Positions 16,597-25,634 of a stretch of DNA of 64,000 bases are shown piece by piece (position 1 is the first letter of the stretch; the number at the start of each line of letters is the position of its first letter). Source of the DNA: Bacteroidota bacterium (GTDB lineage: Bacteria > Bacteroidota > Bacteroidia > Bacteroidales > F082); contig WOUZ01000001.1 in NCBI GenBank assembly GCA_009773165.1, forward strand, positions 620,001 to 684,000. Reading direction: 5' to 3'. A program made the position numbers and the translations under genes. Below the pieces are notes generated by a model. It did not search any database and was not told the origin of the DNA. It saw only the letters and a program-made list of their open reading frames with translations.

Positions 16597-17403
16597 TTAA
16601 CGTTTGCCCCAGCCTTTTTTCAAACTCGCCGAAAACAACAAGCCGAGGTAGTTGCCCGAAAGGTTGTAATAACCACGTGTAGGTGGTGAGCTGAATAAAT
16701 TGCCAAACTGGTATTCGCCACTGATGGTGTTTTGAAAATTCATCACGTAAATGAAATTTGCTTTGAGCAGGACTTTATCCAAGGCATAAGAACAGCCGGT
16801 TCCGATAACAAAACTACCTTGAAATGCATTTTCAGGGCTGTTTAGTCGCAAACCGAACATCTCCCGTGTCTCCGTTCGGTCTTCATTGCCCATAGTAACT
16901 GTAAAGTATGCTTCTCCAGTCGGGAAATATTTGGCTTTTAAACCAGTTAATAAATAAACATACAGTCTATTAAACACTTGTATATTCAATCGAATCATTA
17001 TTGGAACAGAAAACGAAACAATTGAGCTAGCCTTTTCATCATCAACCCAGTCTTTTAAGTAGTGAGGGTAATTATCCTCGATGGCTATTTTATATCTGAA
17101 CTTGTAAATAGGCTCCTTTGTCAGAATAAGTCCAGTTATTATTGACCATTTTTTTTCCGGATAAAAATCATATTCGAAACCTGCGTTAAACCCAATAATT
17201 GGTTTATTATCAAACGAAAGATCACCGTATTGAGGTGATAATGTGGCTTTGTCAAATAGCACAGGACCTGCCACAATGCTCCATTTTGAAAAGCTTTTCA
17301 GTTCATCGTAGCTTTTTTGCTCCTGAGAAAACGAGCGTGTGACGAATGCCGCGTGGAGTATCACCACAAGCGCAAAAGACCTAACCACCCCTATTTTCAT
17401 CAT
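16597..17403 (-). CDS. Outer-membrane beta-barrel protein, tandem paralog B
   Basis: A 268-aa paralog of the neighbouring barrel, with the same signal peptide and the same C-terminal half (FVIGTGCSYALDKVLLKAN, LKKGWGKR). The central strands differ (IEDNYPHYLKDWVDDEK here against SHNDLYENYPGDLINEYK), so the variable part lies in what would be surface loops. A decayed third copy lies just upstream at 17429-17493. Transcription would pass through both intact copies and then into the truncated Cys-rich frame. Confidence 0.75.
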   Translation of the reverse strand: MMKIGVVRSFALVVILHAAFVTRSFSQEQKSYDELKSFSKWSIVAGPVLFDKATLSPQYGDLSFDNKPIIGFNAGFEYDFYPEKKWSIITGLILTKEPIYKFRYKIAIEDNYPHYLKDWVDDEKASSIVSFSVPIMIRLNIQVFNRLYVYLLTGLKAKYFPTGEAYFTVTMGNEDRTETREMFGLRLNSPENAFQGSFVIGTGCSYALDKVLLKANFIYVMNFQNTISGEYQFGNLFSSPPTRGYYNLSGNYLGLLFSASLKKGWGKR

Positions 17404-17428
17404 CTAAGTTTTGTTGTTTTGAAAACAC

Positions 17429-17493
17429 TTAACGTTTACCCCAGCTTTTTTTTACCTACCGTAAAAAGTGAGTTGAGGTTTTGCCTGATAAAT
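17429..17493 (-). pseudogene. 3' remnant of a third barrel paralog
   Basis: About 65 bases match the end of the two barrel genes: a degraded LSG segment, then KKSWGKR and TAA in frame, with an internal TAG and small deletions. It shows that the array once had a third member. Confidence 0.65.
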
Positions 17494-17565
17494 CAATTTT
17501 GATCCGGTTCCCCAGGCAAATACATAACGAAGACTTTGTGAAAAGATTGTGGAAAATATAGTTCC

Positions 17566-17727
17566 CTATTCAAACTCCCCCATATCCATCGTCACCATCA
17601 TGTTCATATTGCAATTGCAATCCGGGCAATCGGGTGTGGTACAGTCGCATTTCACAAAGGGGTAGGTGTCGGTGAAACTGACTGCACAGGCAGTGCATGA
17701 TTCGGATTTGCAGCTGATAGTTGGGCC
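17566..17727 (-). pseudogene. 3' fragment of the Cys-rich secreted protein
   Basis: This segment encodes PTISCKSESCTACAV...KCDCTTPDCPDCNCNMN...MGEFE and a TAG stop, matching the last 53 residues of the copy at 15289. Upstream of the Pro-Thr-Ile the similarity ends abruptly and unrelated sequence begins, so only the 3' third survives. The same DNA read in another frame gives a spurious longer ORF to 17953. Confidence 0.8.
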
Positions 17728-18034
17728 TAATATTAGACTTAATCCTTAAATATGGTAGCTGCTGTTTCATCAGGTCGTTGGACATAATGAAATAGTAAGG
17801 ATACACCATAATGCTATCAACCAGCGAATCGAAGAGTTCTGTATCGTACTTAAAGTTGCTGAAGTCTTCTAAAAGGATGGGGTTCTTGAAAATTCCTGGA
17901 TAGACTACAACCGGGAAGATATTGAGCATGGAACAGCTGATTACTATCACCAACTCACCTAAGTTTTGTATGGGTTTAATATGGCGAAAGTTGGTCTCCG
18001 TCAGAGGGCATGTTATACCACGAATCCAATCCTT
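17728..18034 (-). pseudogene. Open fragment of an unrecognised protein fused to the Cys-rich remnant
   Basis: An open frame of about 100 codons without a convincing start, reading CPLTETNFRHIKPI then LVIVISCSMLNIFPVVVYPG and LFDSLVDSIMVYPYYFIMS. It has the composition of a real protein, not of random sequence, and ends where the Cys-rich 3' fragment begins. I do not recognise a family. The likely reading is a deletion junction between two genes. Confidence 0.4.
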
Positions 18035-18182
18035 TTATAAACTTAAAAATAATCATAAAATTGGAACTAGTGTGTCAGTTTTTGAGACTGTTGCCATAGT
18101 ATTTTTGCCTTAACGATAGGGCTTGAAGAGTGATTCAGTTTTATCACATGGTTTATTACTCATAACATATATTCAATTGTTT

Positions 18183-19268
18183 ATGAAAAGATATTGTATT
18201 GAATACTTCATCCTCCCCATTTTTGTAATGATTGGCACAGTTTTATTTGCTCAAACAGTGGCTGAGCAAGATCCCCATTGGCAGATTGATTGGCAGGATG
18301 ATTTTCACATTTTCAACCCAAGTATATGGGAAGCAAAAAACAATTGGGATCATTGGGCAAGTCTTGCAAAACCAGGAGAACAACGACAAAAACTCGTTTA
18401 CTTAAATAATCAAAACAATGTGAGGGTTCAAGGAGGTAGCCTTATTTTGCAATCTTATCAGCAAACCTACTCTTGTCCACCATCTTACTGGCATCATGAA
18501 CATTGTTCCTATCAAGACACAATTCCAAGCCACCCTCCTTATACGTACACCTCAGGATGGGTTCAAACAAAAAATACAAATTTGTTGTACGGATTGGTTG
18601 AAGCCCGGATAAAAGTCAGTTATGGAATGGGCCTGAACTCAGCGTTTTGGATGATTCATAAACCAGGGCTTCCTGATTGGTATTATAGTGAAATTGACAT
18701 TTTTGAGATGATACCCGGATACGATCCTAATGAAAATTTTGACACTCTATTTCATGACCATTTCTGGATGTCCAATAATATTCATTGGAATTCCGTTCCA
18801 TATGGTTTTGTTGTTACGAACTACAATCCAAATATGATAGGCGACTATACTCAATGGCACATTTATACCCTTGAATGGACGCCGAATTCAATCAAGTTTT
18901 ACCTTGATGGCGAACTTATTAGAAGTGAAACTAATAAAGGAAATTTTGAACCAATGCAACTTATATTGAATATTGGACTTACAAATCATCAACCAAATGC
19001 AGGTACTTTCCCTTCTAAAATGGAAATCGACTGGATAAGATGGTACAAACTCAAAAAAGATTGCAATGCACCAATGGATTATTGTTCGTACAATTTTCAG
19101 AATCACGACAACAAAGTAAAAAAGTACATCCGAATCGGGGGTAGTGGATGTTCAAACATTTTAACATCCAAAACGGTTTTGAAAGCCAAAGAAGACATTA
19201 CGATTTTTGGAGCTTTTGAAGTACCTTTGGGGACAGGTTTAAATATGGATGTACGCGCATGTTATTAA
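18183..19268 (+). CDS. Secreted glycoside hydrolase family 16 (beta-glucanase/laminarinase-like)
   Basis: A 361-aa secreted enzyme. The signal peptide spans about residues 1-24 (VLFAQ). The catalytic domain covers about 30-300, with the GH16 signature SEIDIFE at 169-175, giving nucleophile E170, D172 and acid/base E175. WTPNSIKFYLDGELI is the usual downstream strand. The last 50 residues (SNILTSKTVLKAKEDITIFGAFEVPLG) form a repeat-like module common at the ends of secreted Bacteroidota proteins. GH16 enzymes cut beta-1,3/1,4-glucans or related galactans. The ATG at 18183 directly precedes the signal peptide and is preferred over 18123. A lipoprotein and an S74-type protein follow in an apparent operon. 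Confidence 0.88.
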   Translation: MKRYCIEYFILPIFVMIGTVLFAQTVAEQDPHWQIDWQDDFHIFNPSIWEAKNNWDHWASLAKPGEQRQKLVYLNNQNNVRVQGGSLILQSYQQTYSCPPSYWHHEHCSYQDTIPSHPPYTYTSGWVQTKNTNLLYGLVEARIKVSYGMGLNSAFWMIHKPGLPDWYYSEIDIFEMIPGYDPNENFDTLFHDHFWMSNNIHWNSVPYGFVVTNYNPNMIGDYTQWHIYTLEWTPNSIKFYLDGELIRSETNKGNFEPMQLILNIGLTNHQPNAGTFPSKMEIDWIRWYKLKKDCNAPMDYCSYNFQNHDNKVKKYIRIGGSGCSNILTSKTVLKAKEDITIFGAFEVPLGTGLNMDVRACY

Positions 19269-19281
19269 TTCTTAATTTGTA

Positions 19282-19758
19282 ATGAAAACCACTTCAATTC
19301 TTTTTTTAATGCTGATCTTATTGATAGCATGCAAAAAACAACCTCCTCCGGAAGGGTCGTATGTTGGAACATTTTCGGGATCATATTCCAAAAATGGGGA
19401 ATATATAAATCGTGACCGAATTCTCTATATGAGAATTACAAGCTCATCGGCGAATGAGCTTGTATTCAAACATAATGAGCGCGGAGATCCAGCGTATGAG
19501 TCTATTTTAGAGCTTAATGGCAAAACAATACATGGTTTAATTCTTACCTGGTTCTCCTATAGTAATACAAGTGGAGAAGGTCTAGTAGGACACACAGACA
19601 AATACATCGATATTGAAGGACGATGGGAAAAACTTGGAGGAGAATATGTGATAACGGGCAAATTCAATTCCATTTACCATTTTGTTTCAACTGCTGCGAA
19701 CATCGATGAAGAGTATCCTGTTGAAGGAAGTTTTATTATTAAACCCAATAACGAATAA
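19282..19758 (+). CDS. Small lipoprotein, unknown
   Basis: A 158-aa protein with a signal sequence and lipobox LLIAC (Cys at residue 17), followed by a beta-rich body (GSYVGTFSGSYS, YIDIEGRWEK, YVITGKFNSIYHF). The pattern resembles small calycin-like lipoproteins, but I cannot assign a family. It lies 13 bases after the GH16 gene and 3 bases before the next, so the three are probably co-expressed at the cell surface. Confidence 0.7.
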   Translation: MKTTSILFLMLILLIACKKQPPPEGSYVGTFSGSYSKNGEYINRDRILYMRITSSSANELVFKHNERGDPAYESILELNGKTIHGLILTWFSYSNTSGEGLVGHTDKYIDIEGRWEKLGGEYVITGKFNSIYHFVSTAANIDEEYPVEGSFIIKPNNE

Positions 19759-19761
19759 ATT

Positions 19762-20694
19762 ATGAAAAAACTAACTTTAGTAATGTGGCTTTTTATAGCA
19801 TTTTCGGTTTCGCTATCTGCCCAATTCAAGATTCAAACAAATGGTGAGGCTCGTTTATGGACTAACAATGCTGGTCCATGGGATAATACCTTTATGACTT
19901 ATCCCTCTCACGACTATTCCAAGTGCTACATCGTTCAAAAAAATAACCAATCCAGGTTTTATGTAACAGGAAATGGTGAAGCCTGGTCAACCGGATTTAT
20001 GAACTTATCTGATAGACGGTTTAAAAAGAACATTCAATCGATAGAGATCGTTCAAAACCTGTATAGCCTGGAGGCAAAAAAGTATCAGTTCAAAGCTATT
20101 GATTCAAGTTCCGTTGAATCCGAAAGCGATTTTTATTCACAGGAACACTTTGGCTTTATTGCTCAAGATGTTAAAGAATTGTTCCCTTCCCTCATTTCTG
20201 AAGACGAACATGGTTTTTTAGCAATTAACTATGTTGAGTTGATTCCGGTTATAGTGGAAGGTATGAAGCAACAAAAAAACAATTTGGACTTACTTCAATT
20301 GCAGAACGAAAACCTTCAGACTGAGGTTTTAGCGCTTAGAGAGGACATCAACTCCATCAGAGCAATATACATGCAAACTAAAGGCAGAAATAAATCCTCA
20401 TCCATAGAAACAATCGATGTTAATGCGTCAAAAGCATCATTACTTAATTGCAAGCCAAATCCGTTTAATGACGAAACGACCATTGAATACTTTATTCCAT
20501 CTGATTTGGTTTCAGCTTACATCGTGATACATGATACGCAAGGCAATGAAGTTAAAAAAATTGATCTGACTCAATCAGGCAACTTCTTTATCGTTGTTAA
20601 GTCAGACGATCTGAAAGCCGGCCTCTACTCCTATTCTCTCGTATTTAACGGGAAACTGATTGATACTAAAAAGATGATCCTAACTACTCAATGA
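19762..20694 (+). CDS. Secreted protein with S74 (endosialidase-type) chaperone domain and T9SS tail
   Basis: A 310-aa protein. A signal peptide (1-20) is followed by a short beta region. The intramolecular chaperone domain of the peptidase S74 type begins at SDRRFKKNIQ (about 87) and continues with FGFIAQDVKELFP and INYVELIPVIVEGMKQQ, ending in a coiled coil. In phage tail spikes this domain folds a trimer and may self-cleave. The C-terminus (KPNPFNDETTIEYFIP...GLYSYSLVFNGK) is a type A T9SS sorting domain, so the product is a surface or secreted trimer candidate. It ends the GH16 operon; a strong terminator follows 98 bases later. Confidence 0.82.
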   Translation: MKKLTLVMWLFIAFSVSLSAQFKIQTNGEARLWTNNAGPWDNTFMTYPSHDYSKCYIVQKNNQSRFYVTGNGEAWSTGFMNLSDRRFKKNIQSIEIVQNLYSLEAKKYQFKAIDSSSVESESDFYSQEHFGFIAQDVKELFPSLISEDEHGFLAINYVELIPVIVEGMKQQKNNLDLLQLQNENLQTEVLALREDINSIRAIYMQTKGRNKSSSIETIDVNASKASLLNCKPNPFNDETTIEYFIPSDLVSAYIVIHDTQGNEVKKIDLTQSGNFFIVVKSDDLKAGLYSYSLVFNGKLIDTKKMILTTQ

Positions 20695-20792
20695 CATTTT
20701 TAACTCCTCATCACAAATGACTAAAAAAGTGATTTGTCAATAGATATTCTAGTGAGTTAATTTAAGATTCTAAAAATTTCATCATAATCAGA

Positions 20793-20829
20793 AAAAGGGA
20801 GTTTTAAGTTACTCCCTTTTCTTTTGTAG
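20793..20829. terminator. Bidirectional hairpin terminator after the GH16 operon
   Basis: A 10-bp stem (AAAAGGGAGT at 20793-20802 with ACTCCCTTTT at 20811-20820) with an 8-base loop is followed by TTTTCTTTT-type sequence on the plus strand. The A run on the left could serve the reverse gene at 20964 as well. Confidence 0.8.
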
Positions 20830-20963
20830 CTTTATTTGTTGTATCATTCATAAAGTATGAAGACATCCATTGGTTTCAAATATAAATCAGGGCAACATCA
20901 GATAAAGCAAAAGAAAATAATACGGTGGCTTCATTTATCAGATGCCTTGAGGAGAATGAAACC

Positions 20964-21203
20964 CTATGTTATTGACTTAAACCGATTTCGCACTTCACTG
21001 TTTTCAATAAAATAAAATGTTCTCCTGGAGAAGCAAAATCCAATATTGTATCCCATTGCCTTTAAGTCGTCAATATATCTAAAAAGCGTACTCCTCGACA
21101 CAGCTATTTTATTTGCAAATTCATTTGCATTTCCTGTATTTTCTCTACGGATATAGTCAATCATTCTCTCCAGTTTATCCATTTTGTTGTTAAACGTCGT
21201 CAT
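20964..21203 (-). CDS. Minimal HTH regulator (HTH_11-like), copy 1
   Basis: A 79-aa protein that is little more than one helix-turn-helix: KLERMIDYIRRENTGNANEFANKIAVSRSTLFRYIDDLKAMGYNI, matching the N-terminal domain of DeoR/WYL-type regulators without any effector domain. It is clearly related to the 68-aa protein at 27879-28085; both share SxRTL(F/Y)R, DLKxMGYNIG and RR(T/S)(F/Y)Y. It is upstream, in reading direction, of no obvious partner except the Cys-rich pseudogene on the same strand behind it. A DNA-binding role is likely; the target is unknown. Confidence 0.7.
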   Translation of the reverse strand: MTTFNNKMDKLERMIDYIRRENTGNANEFANKIAVSRSTLFRYIDDLKAMGYNIGFCFSRRTFYFIENSEVRNRFKSIT

Positions 21204-21347
21204 TTTAGTACTTGTTTGTTTATGTTATGTTTTACATATGCTCACGAAAAAACGCTTCATCTTTATTACTAACCAAAAGTGAGTTGCCTTCGAAAGAGAA
21301 TCTTTATCTCTGGGTTATATTCAAAAATTTCGTTTTCGAAATCAAAG

Positions 21348-21878
21348 CTAAATTTGCGTATACTCAAAAACCCCCATATCCATCGTCACCATCATGGTCA
21401 TATTGCAAAGGCAATCAGAGCAATCGGGTGTGGTGCAGTCGCATTTCACAAAGGGGTAGGTGTCTGTGAAACTGACTGCACAGGCGGTGCATGTTTCGCC
21501 TTTGCAGCTGATGGTCGGGCTACCCAAACCATTCATATCCATTGATTTGGCCAAAGTGCTTTTTCCAGTCAGCACATACACCTTGGCTTCGTGAAGCAAG
21601 CCAACGATGCCAACACTGGAAATTTTCTCCGAATTTCCTTTCACCGTGGTGCCGATTTACACATTCTTCTGATTGGGAAGCAGGGTGGCGGTGAGTTCGC
21701 TCAACTTTCCGTCGTTGTCGAGCTGGCTTCTGAAATGCTCCGCCAAAGCCACCACCTTTGTGAGGACGATCTGTTCGTTTTCAAACCTGCCAACCACTTC
21801 TTCGTTTGTTTCTTGTGCACGAACACTCAAGACAGCGAATAAAACCGCTGCCAGACTTACTAAAATTTGTTTTTTCAT
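21348..21878 (-). pseudogene. Cys-rich secreted protein, full-length copy with nonsense mutation
   Basis: The most complete of three copies. From the ATG at 21878 it has a signal peptide (KKQILVSLAAVLFAVL, VRAQ), a middle part (FRSQLDNDGKLSELTATLLP) and the Cys-rich tail (SCKGETCTACAV, KCDCTTPDCSDCLCNMT). Codon 74 is TAA (21657-21659) where the copy at 15289 has TAT (Tyr), so the 176-aa product is cut in two; the frame is otherwise intact. A protein with a secreted, cysteine-dense C-terminus may bind metal or form a disulfide-stabilised fold; that is inference. Confidence 0.75.
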
Positions 21879-22371
21879 AAGGATGATTTTTTTGTTGTTA
21901 AAAATCTGATTTTCTGCCTTTTTGCATCCGGCAGAGAGGGGATGTATATTAATCATTTTTTTCGATGTTAACGTCCAACAAACGGGTATGGGTAATTCAT
22001 TGATGTTTTGGTGAATACCAATACTTGTGTTGGGTAAATGCTTTTTTCATAGATTCATAAACTGTTGTGAAAATAAAATCCTAATGTCAAGCTGTTGATA
22101 GCATTGACTTTCAAATTGATATGATAGTCATACACTATTTTTGAGCGAAGACTAAGCCTGAAATACTTCAAGAAAATAAAATGAAAGGCCTGATTCATAT
22201 CGAAACAGTATTTATACAAATGGGGTAAATCGTGCATGACAACCCTTGCCTGACTGAAATTTTCATAGTACACATTTTTATATATTTGATGGAGCGGGGC
22301 TTACTTTAGGCCACAAGCTGTCTTCAACTTAAATAAATACAGTCTGTTATCACAACCGCGTTGAAAACGAA
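21879..22371. other. Intergenic region without a supported gene
   Basis: About 490 bases between the Cys-rich pseudogene and the DUF4249 gene. A 72-codon reverse frame at 22055-22273 has no recognisable features and atypical composition, so I do not call it. The promoter of the Cys-rich gene should lie at the left end. Confidence 0.5.
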
Positions 22372-23280
22372 TCATTTGCTAAGTTCTGACCACAGGATTT
22401 CCTTTTCAACAACTGCATAGGCACCGAAAACACCTTGTGCATTTGTTAAATTACTGGGGACAATAACATATTGTGCAAAAGGATCGCCCAAGGCAATATC
22501 GAAATCTTCCAGTGCTTTTAAATAGGTGTATGTAAAACCCTCTAAATGAATAAGTTTAAGGTTAATGCTCAAAGCAGTTGAATGGCATTGATAAGGGTAA
22601 AACCGATCAAATACGCTCAGGTCGGCATTCTGATGGAATGTTTGACCATCGCGGGTTTGGTCGGATATTAAAGGGCTGTAATCGAAAATCATACTCATTT
22701 CGGTTGTTATTTCCACAGCCGTATCCGTTTGGCAAACGGTCTCTATTTCTGCTGTACCAAACAATTGGTAGTTGTTTTGAATGCCCGCCGAATCGTTGAT
22801 AAAGGCTTTAAAATAATAGTCTTTGACGTATTGGCTGGTATTTGAATCTGTTTTAATAATTCCAAAATTCTCATTAGGAAAAGGAACAACAACAGCAGAT
22901 TCAATCAATGGATGATCAGCAATAGCGACAGACAGTGTGTATTGTTGACCGGCAGTTATGCGCAAAGCGTTACCATCAATAGCATAAGTACTGTCATTGG
23001 GGTTATACATCAACCTAAGTTTACCACTTTGGGCATTGGCTATAAGAACCTCAGCATTTTCAACGGGTATGATTAATCCGGTTTGTATCTGGGCATTCAG
23101 CGAATAAGCCTGATGCACATACACTTTTACTGTATCCATTCCCGGATAGAGATAGGAGCTAACTACATAAGGACCTGGAATATCTGCAATGTCAATTTCT
23201 TCCTCAAACTTGGTACATGCTACTAAAAGATAAAAGCACAGAAAACAGATCGTGGCAATATTAAAGCTGACTTTTTTCAT
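22372..23280 (-). CDS. DUF4249-family lipoprotein, partner of TonB receptor
   Basis: A 302-aa lipoprotein with leader MKKVSFNIATICFLCFYLLV and lipobox VAC at residue 22. The start of the mature part (EEEIDIADIPGPYVVSSYLYPGMDTVKVYV) followed by NAEVLIAN and SAVVVPFP is typical of DUF4249, a Bacteroidota outer-membrane lipoprotein usually encoded beside a TonB-dependent receptor, as here. It probably caps or assists the receptor; the ligand is unknown. The start at 23280 lies four bases after the receptor stop and directly before the signal peptide; the in-frame ATG at 23301 would overlap the receptor gene. Confidence 0.83.
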   Translation of the reverse strand: MKKVSFNIATICFLCFYLLVACTKFEEEIDIADIPGPYVVSSYLYPGMDTVKVYVHQAYSLNAQIQTGLIIPVENAEVLIANAQSGKLRLMYNPNDSTYAIDGNALRITAGQQYTLSVAIADHPLIESAVVVPFPNENFGIIKTDSNTSQYVKDYYFKAFINDSAGIQNNYQLFGTAEIETVCQTDTAVEITTEMSMIFDYSPLISDQTRDGQTFHQNADLSVFDRFYPYQCHSTALSINLKLIHLEGFTYTYLKALEDFDIALGDPFAQYVIVPSNLTNAQGVFGAYAVVEKEILWSELSK

Positions 23281-23284
23281 TGAA

Positions 23285-25615
23285 TTAAAATTTGCGAACA
23301 TAGGTTATCGAGGGTATAAAAGGAAATAAAGTCGTTTTCTTCAATATCCTTTTATCGGTTCCATATAAATTATCCACATAATACATAAATGGGTTGTAAT
23401 GATTGTAGGCATTATAAACACCAATTTCCCAGGTTCTTTCACCATGCTTTAGGGGCTTAGTAAGCTGAAGGGCTAAATCAAGGCGGTGGTAGTTATCGGT
23501 ACGATAATTATTCCGTTCTCCATAATAGTCAATGTTTATAAAAGATGTTGGTGAAGTATATCCCTCAAAATCATAAGGTTTGTGGGCAACGGAGGTATGA
23601 TATGGCAATGTTACCGGGTGTCCTGTCATGTAAGTCCATGAGGCGGAGACTTTTCTGTTTGGTTTGAAATCGTAGGAAAGCACAATAGAAATGTCGTGCC
23701 TGCGGTCATAATCCGATGGAAACCAATCTCCTGAATTGATCTCATTGAATCTCACACTTGACTTAGACCAACCATAGCCCAGCCAACCATTCAATTTGCC
23801 CTGTTTTTTATGCAGCATTGCTTCAAAGCCGAAAGCTTTTGCTTTTCCTGATGTAACATTTGCCTCCCAATTGATTTGTTGCGGGGGGTTTGAGGCATCA
23901 ATAAAGAAAAAATTTGCCCCATCACGGTAGGTTAACACATTTGATGATGTTTTGTAATATGCTTCAAGACTAAAATCAGCCTTTAGCCTGCTAAACTCAC
24001 GTTCATATCCAATTGAATATTGAATACTCTGCTGAGCCTGAATACTTTTAGTTGCAGGCAACCAAATATCAGCAGGCAGCATTGTCCCTGTTGAACTCAT
24101 CAGGTGAATAAACTGGTTCATCATTGTAAATGATGCTTTTATAGAGGATTTATTGCCAATTAAATAGCCGATAGTAATTCTTGGCTCTGCACGCACCAGC
24201 CAATGCTTGCCAGAGGTATAGAAATTTTGTCTCAGGCCAATATTATACATCCATTTATCATAAACAAATTCGTCCTCTATGTAGAACGAAAGTAATCCTG
24301 ATTGTGAACTTTCAGATTCATTGTCATATTCATTCGTGAATTCATTTTTTAAAACAATTTTTCGAGGCATGAATTGATAATAACTCAGCGAGCTCCCGAA
24401 GCGGATTGTATGCCGGGGAACGGCTCCCAAAACAAAATCTGATTTCAAACTGATATCTTTCAGCCCGTTTGAATGTTCAATATGATAAGATTTATTAATA
24501 TGATTATCCTCTTGATTCAAATAATAACCCGAATTGTATTGACTGAACACCAGCGTGTTATTCATGAATAAGCCATTGCTCAAGAGCGTATTCAGCCTGA
24601 CATTGGCCAGAATATTCCTCCAATTCAACCCCATTTTATTGACTATATCGTGTTCAGAGGAGCGCGTATTCAATTCGTCCTTTCCCAGAAAAGCACTAAT
24701 GTAAAGACGATTTTTTTCATTCAGAACAAAGTTTGTTTTGAGGTTCAGGTCGTAAAAAAAATAGGCCGGTTGTTCGTTTTCGCTTAAAAATGGTCGGGAA
24801 AGCAGATCGAAATAGGTGCGTCTTCCCGCGATCATAAAAGATGATTTTCCGGCTTTTATCGGGCCTTCAAACATGATACGTGAAGCAATCAGGCCAATTC
24901 CTGCTTCTCCATGATATGCAGACATATCCCCTTCCTTCATCGTAATATCAATCACAGATGATAACCTGCCTCCGTAACGCGCCGGAAATCCTCCTTTGAT
25001 TAATGACACTTCTTTGATGGCCTGTCCGTTAAATAATGAAAAAAATCCGAAAAGGTGGTTGGCATTATACACCACAGCATCATCAAGAATGATCAGGTTT
25101 TGATCGCTGCCACCACCTCTGACAAACAAACCTCCTGTGCCTTCTTTTCCGCTTTGCACACCCGGCATCAGCTGAAATGCTTTCAAGACGTCTTTCTCAC
25201 CCATTAAGGCAGGTATTGAGGCAGCCTGAATCATTGGAATATGCAATATGCCCATTTGAGGATTTTGAAGTTGAGACATCCGGGCTTTTACCTCTATCTC
25301 ATGGAGTTCGATGGAAGGGTTCAACTTAATATCCAATCTTTCAGCCTTTTGCAGTTGAAAAGGAAGCTCTAAAGGATTGTACCCGACATAACTTATTTTT
25401 AAAATATAATCTCCCGGAGGCAAAGTAAGGACATAAAAGCCATAATTATTTGTTATAACTCCTGTGTTAGTAGCTTGCACAAACACATGCGCCCCCGGAA
25501 GGCTTTCGCCAGTGATGGCATCGCGAACCAAACCGCTGATGCTGCATGATTTTATTTGTGCTTGTGCAGAAAAGCAGCTTAAAAACAAGAACAAAACAAG
25601 CATTGATCTTCTCAT
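23285..25615 (-). CDS. TonB-dependent outer-membrane receptor with CarboxypepD_reg-like domain
   Basis: A 776-aa receptor. After the signal peptide (1-19, AQAQ) comes a carboxypeptidase-regulatory-like beta-sandwich (about 25-105, ISGLVRDAITGESLPGAHVFV...GDYILKISYVGY). A plug domain (about 130-225, VLKAFQLMPGVQSGKEGTGGLFVRGG, LDDAVVYN) follows, then a 22-strand-type barrel to the end. It belongs to the smaller receptor type that pairs with DUF4249 and is shorter than SusC. Such receptors import large or scarce substrates using TonB energy. The DUF4249 gene follows four bases later. Confidence 0.9.
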   Translation of the reverse strand: MRRSMLVLFLFLSCFSAQAQIKSCSISGLVRDAITGESLPGAHVFVQATNTGVITNNYGFYVLTLPPGDYILKISYVGYNPLELPFQLQKAERLDIKLNPSIELHEIEVKARMSQLQNPQMGILHIPMIQAASIPALMGEKDVLKAFQLMPGVQSGKEGTGGLFVRGGGSDQNLIILDDAVVYNANHLFGFFSLFNGQAIKEVSLIKGGFPARYGGRLSSVIDITMKEGDMSAYHGEAGIGLIASRIMFEGPIKAGKSSFMIAGRRTYFDLLSRPFLSENEQPAYFFYDLNLKTNFVLNEKNRLYISAFLGKDELNTRSSEHDIVNKMGLNWRNILANVRLNTLLSNGLFMNNTLVFSQYNSGYYLNQEDNHINKSYHIEHSNGLKDISLKSDFVLGAVPRHTIRFGSSLSYYQFMPRKIVLKNEFTNEYDNESESSQSGLLSFYIEDEFVYDKWMYNIGLRQNFYTSGKHWLVRAEPRITIGYLIGNKSSIKASFTMMNQFIHLMSSTGTMLPADIWLPATKSIQAQQSIQYSIGYEREFSRLKADFSLEAYYKTSSNVLTYRDGANFFFIDASNPPQQINWEANVTSGKAKAFGFEAMLHKKQGKLNGWLGYGWSKSSVRFNEINSGDWFPSDYDRRHDISIVLSYDFKPNRKVSASWTYMTGHPVTLPYHTSVAHKPYDFEGYTSPTSFINIDYYGERNNYRTDNYHRLDLALQLTKPLKHGERTWEIGVYNAYNHYNPFMYYVDNLYGTDKRILKKTTLFPFIPSITYVRKF

Positions 25616-25634
25616 GGGCTATATCATTGGCCGA

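Noticed and set aside
17570-17953. 127-codon reverse ORF as a real gene
   Set aside because: Its 3' half is the Cys-rich fragment read in the wrong frame; the correct frame gives the conserved tail.
17922-18113. Forward 63-codon ORF before the GH16 gene
   Set aside because: It overlaps the reverse-strand protein fragment and lacks any signal of its own.
22055-22273. 72-codon reverse ORF
   Set aside because: No start context, no homologous features, atypical composition; likely chance.
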